A stretch of 64,000 nt of DNA from DASRDU01 sp035652435 (GTDB lineage: Bacteria; Acidobacteriota; Blastocatellia; RBC074): the NCBI GenBank assembly GCA_035652435.1, contig DASRDU010000148.1:4996-68995 (forward strand). The letters run 5' to 3'. Numbering within the stretch: the stretch's first letter is position 1; each line of letters starts with the position of its first letter. A program made the translations under genes and the position numbers. Positions 62,126 through 64,000 of the stretch are shown piece after piece. The notes under the pieces were generated by a model. The model saw only the letters and a list, made by a program, of their open reading frames with translations, did no database searches and had not been told where the DNA came from.

Positions 62126-62767
62126 TTGCTGTTCCACATCACACGCCTGATTTCCTGGGTGATCTGCCGCTTCTATTTCCGCATCTCCTTTTGCGGCGTG
62201 GGGAGCGTGCCGCGCGAAGGGCCGGTCATTCTGGCCCCGAATCATGTCAGCTTCCTTGATCCAATCTGGATCTCGCTCCCCTTGGGCCGCCCGATGCGCT
62301 ATATGACGTGGGATCGTTTCGTCCGCATGCCAGTTCTCGGCCGGCTGATTCGGATTTACGGCGGGTTCCCGGTCAGACTCGAATCCGGCGACCGCGCGGC
62401 GCTGCGCGAATCCCTCAGGCAGCTGCGCGCCGGCGGCCCGCTGGTGATCTTTCCCGAAGGCGGGCGCACCCGCACCGGAGAACTCATGCCATTCAAGCCG
62501 GGTTTCATTCGCCTGGCTCTCGACACCCATGCCCCGATCGTGCCGGTGACGATCATCGGCGGTTATGAAGCACTCTCCCCCCATCATCGTTTCCCTCGTC
62601 CGCACAAAGTCACCATCATTTATCACCCGCCGATCACTCTGAAACAGCCGGACAGCGCGGACGATTTTAAGGATTACCTGCAGCAGCAATGCGCGCGCGT
62701 GCGCCGGATCGTCGCGGCCCGGTTGCCCGCCAAAGCATCAATTTCTCAGGTACAGGTTGAGCCATAA
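62126..62767 (+). CDS. plsC: 1-acyl-sn-glycerol-3-phosphate acyltransferase (PlsC-type)
   Basis: 213 aa. Probable TTG start (62126) preceded by GGAGAAACGAGA. N-terminal hydrophobic segment (LISWVICRFYFRISF). Acyltransferase motifs: NHVSFLDPIW (H-x4-D, motif I), GRLIRIYGGFPVRLES (II), FPEGGRTRTGEL (III) and APIVPVTIIGG (IV). It acylates lysophosphatidic acid to phosphatidic acid. The family also includes acyltransferases for other lipid acceptors, so the substrate is inferred. Transcribed away from the DUF4388-DnaJ gene. Confidence 0.92.
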   Translation: MLFHITRLISWVICRFYFRISFCGVGSVPREGPVILAPNHVSFLDPIWISLPLGRPMRYMTWDRFVRMPVLGRLIRIYGGFPVRLESGDRAALRESLRQLRAGGPLVIFPEGGRTRTGELMPFKPGFIRLALDTHAPIVPVTIIGGYEALSPHHRFPRPHKVTIIYHPPITLKQPDSADDFKDYLQQQCARVRRIVAARLPAKASISQVQVEP

Positions 62768-62993
62768 GTCCGCGGCAGGCGGAAACTCAAGGGCCGGAGT
62801 ATTAGCAGGATGGTCCGCTGATCAGAGGGTCGTTGCTTATCATGGGGCCAGCTGGGGCGGCAGGAAGCGCGCGCGAATATAGCACAAGCGGGCAGGTGAA
62901 ACTACTCCGAATTTTTCAACAATGCGCAATGAGGACTCATCTCTTTTTCGCCCCTCTCATCGCGCAGCACCAGTTAAGCCCTCTGGATGCTGG

Positions 62994-63022
62994 TTGACAG
63001 ACAGCGTGACGATCATTACCAT
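62994..63022 (+). promoter_or_regulatory. Promoter ahead of the tRNA-Phe fragment
   Basis: TTGACA (62994-62999), 17-bp spacer, TACCAT (63017-63022), 61 bp before the tRNA 5' end. Typical placing for a tRNA gene. Confidence 0.55.
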
Positions 63023-63083
63023 ACGCACTCCGTTTTGGGGAGTTGGCTGTATCAGGCGTCATCCCAAAGCATTGGATTGTCAT

Positions 63084-63122
<39 letters not shown>

Positions 63123-63251
63123 TGGGAAATGCTTTCAGCCAGCCTGTCTCTTCAGAATCAACACCTTACACGCCGGGTTTTCAAACTGAAACGGTAAATC
63201 CGTTGCTCAGAATTCTACCACTTTCCTGCTCCAATTAATAGCTGTTTTTGA

Positions 63252-63713
63252 CTACGCGGCGGCACTGACTTGAGGCTTACGCCTGAGCCTGCTGAACAGC
63301 TCCCACCACTTCACGAAGCCGTAAATGCAGACGAGGAGCATTGTGGTCATCTGCAATCGGAAGCCGCTCTGAACGTAGGCCAGCCGCCGCTCCACGTCCG
63401 AAGGAGGGGCTTTCTCAACCGGGTCCCAAGGACCCTGCCCCGTTACTATCTCGCCTCCGGGTTTGACAGCACGAGTCATGATCTCAGGAAATTTTTCCAG
63501 CCGGTTTGAAATCTCCCAGACCGTGAATCCTGTCAGCACCCAGCCACTCAGGATCAGGGGGAGGACGAAGACGAGGGCCTTCTCCAGCCAGCTCATTGGC
63601 CGCAGCAATTTTTTCCGGTAGTTGATTAGGAGGTCAGCAATCAGAAGCACGACCACGACCATCACGGTCACCAGCGTGATGATGATAATCGGCCAGAACA
63701 TCATATATGCCAT
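63252..63713 (-). CDS. Small membrane protein of unknown function
   Basis: 153 aa from MAYMMFWPIIIITLVTVMVV (63713), preceded by AAGGAG at eight-base spacing; the ORF to 63824 is not supported. Three hydrophobic segments (IIIITLVTVMVVVVLLIADLLI, LVFVLPLILSGWVLTGFTVW, LQMTTMLLVCIYGFVKWW) with a soluble loop of about 50 residues between the second and third (EKFPEIMTRAVKPGGEIVTGQGPWDPVEK). No family recognised. It lies next to a tRNA fragment and an IS element. Confidence 0.75.
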   Translation of the reverse strand: MAYMMFWPIIIITLVTVMVVVVLLIADLLINYRKKLLRPMSWLEKALVFVLPLILSGWVLTGFTVWEISNRLEKFPEIMTRAVKPGGEIVTGQGPWDPVEKAPPSDVERRLAYVQSGFRLQMTTMLLVCIYGFVKWWELFSRLRRKPQVSAAA

Positions 63714-63839
63714 TCGGAAATCTCCTTCGCACTTGAATGAAAAAAGCGAAGCCTCGATAGCACTGGCCGTTATTTTTTTCAAGCCACGTGCTAAAATGCG
63801 GTCGCCATAAAGCCGTCTCATCACAAAGGAGGCTCCCCA

Positions 63840-63866
63840 ATGAGGTCTTTCCTCGGCTACGTAAGG
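63840..63866 (+). pseudogene. Start of a gene interrupted by an insertion sequence
   Basis: AAGGAGG, then ATG at 63840 and the codons MRSFLGYVR before the sequence becomes an IS end. The ribosome site is strong and a TAAAAT -10 box lies near 63792-63797, so this looks like a real gene whose remaining part is beyond the insertion, outside the window. Its product is unknown. Confidence 0.45.
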
Positions 63867-64000
63867 TGTACCCCATTTTCAAGACCAGAATGCAGTTTTT
63901 TTAGATGGATCGTGTCGCCCACTAAATTATCCAGTTCGTTCTTTGAAAACTGCTTCAGGTGTCCGGTAGCCGAGTGACTGGTGCAAGCGCTCACGGTTGT
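63867..64000 (-). mobile_element. IS3-family-like insertion sequence, one end
   Basis: The sequence from about 63867 (TGTACCCCATTTTCAAGACC) looks like an IS terminal inverted repeat starting with TG, followed 60 bp later by the stop of a transposase that runs out of the window. The rest of the element, the other end and any target-site duplication are not visible. Confidence 0.65.
63927..64000 (-). CDS. IS3-family transposase, C-terminal end (partial)
   Basis: The minus-strand frame from the window end reads NRERLHQSLGYRTPEAVFKERTG and stops with TAA at 63927-63929. This is the conserved end of the rve/integrase core of IS3-type transposases (N-x3-R-x-H-x-S-L-G-Y-x-T-P-x-E/A-V/F). The start of the gene lies beyond base 64000. 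Confidence 0.85.
   Translation of the reverse strand, partial: NRERLHQSLGYRTPEAVFKERTG

Overview
The window looks like chromosomal DNA of a GC-rich, Gram-negative-type soil or environmental bacterium, most likely an acidobacterium. The main clues are three secreted VWA proteins of the kind expanded in Acidobacteriota (5227-6315, 52816-53946, 54001-55047), a CRTAC1/ASPIC-UnbV protein, TPR-rich secreted proteins, DUF4097 proteins around an ECF sigma factor, and DUF4388/DnaJ/TPR fusion architecture. Family names are from recognition by eye; no database search was possible, and the phylum call is inference.

Layout. 1-6.3 kb: TPR proteins, a convergent CRTAC1 protein, trmFO and a VWA protein translationally coupled to it. 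6.3-7.4 kb: a PAP2 phosphatase cassette bracketed by two copies of the VWA gene's 3' end. 7.4-11.4 kb: a zinc-ribbon membrane protein, then a histidine kinase and a sigma-54 response regulator separated by heptamer repeats. 11.8-22 kb: one long leftward operon with a DUF1175 lipoprotein, a thioester alpha-2-macroglobulin, three small envelope proteins and a fusion of transpeptidase, SpoIID and metallopeptidase domains. 22.2-26.2 kb: an OmpR-type two-component pair, an acyl desaturase and a degenerate sigma-54 activator-like regulator. 26.3-30.2 kb: an operon DUF4097 - ECF sigma - anti-sigma - DUF4097. 30.5-32.6 kb: a response regulator with an unknown N-terminal half and a nucleotide-sugar epimerase.

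32.6-42.7 kb is a complete assimilatory sulfate module: sulfite reductase, sat, cysC, cobA, a Met8-type siroheme synthase and cysH, then a sulfate ABC transporter (binding protein, one permease, ATPase). A promoter-like sequence and a short ORF ending in a run of eight Cys codons (CCCSCCCCC-stop) precede it, which suggests a cysteine-sensing leader peptide. The transporter half has its own promoter and a structured 5' leader. This is the most interesting feature of the window.

42.7-52.7 kb: an alpha/beta hydrolase, a GMC oxidoreductase, an FAD monooxygenase, secreted proteins of unknown role, a VanX-type dipeptidase and two GT-C-like membrane proteins. 52.8-56.6 kb: two VWA proteins, a type IV pilin-like protein and an M50-like membrane peptidase. 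56.9-62.8 kb: a lipid-related set (CDP-alcohol phosphatidyltransferase, HAD-IB phosphatase, PAP2 enzyme, PlsC-type acyltransferase) around a DUF4388-DnaJ-TPR protein. 63-64 kb: a truncated tRNA-Phe behind a good promoter, a small membrane protein, and an IS3-like element that appears to interrupt a gene right after its start and runs off the window.
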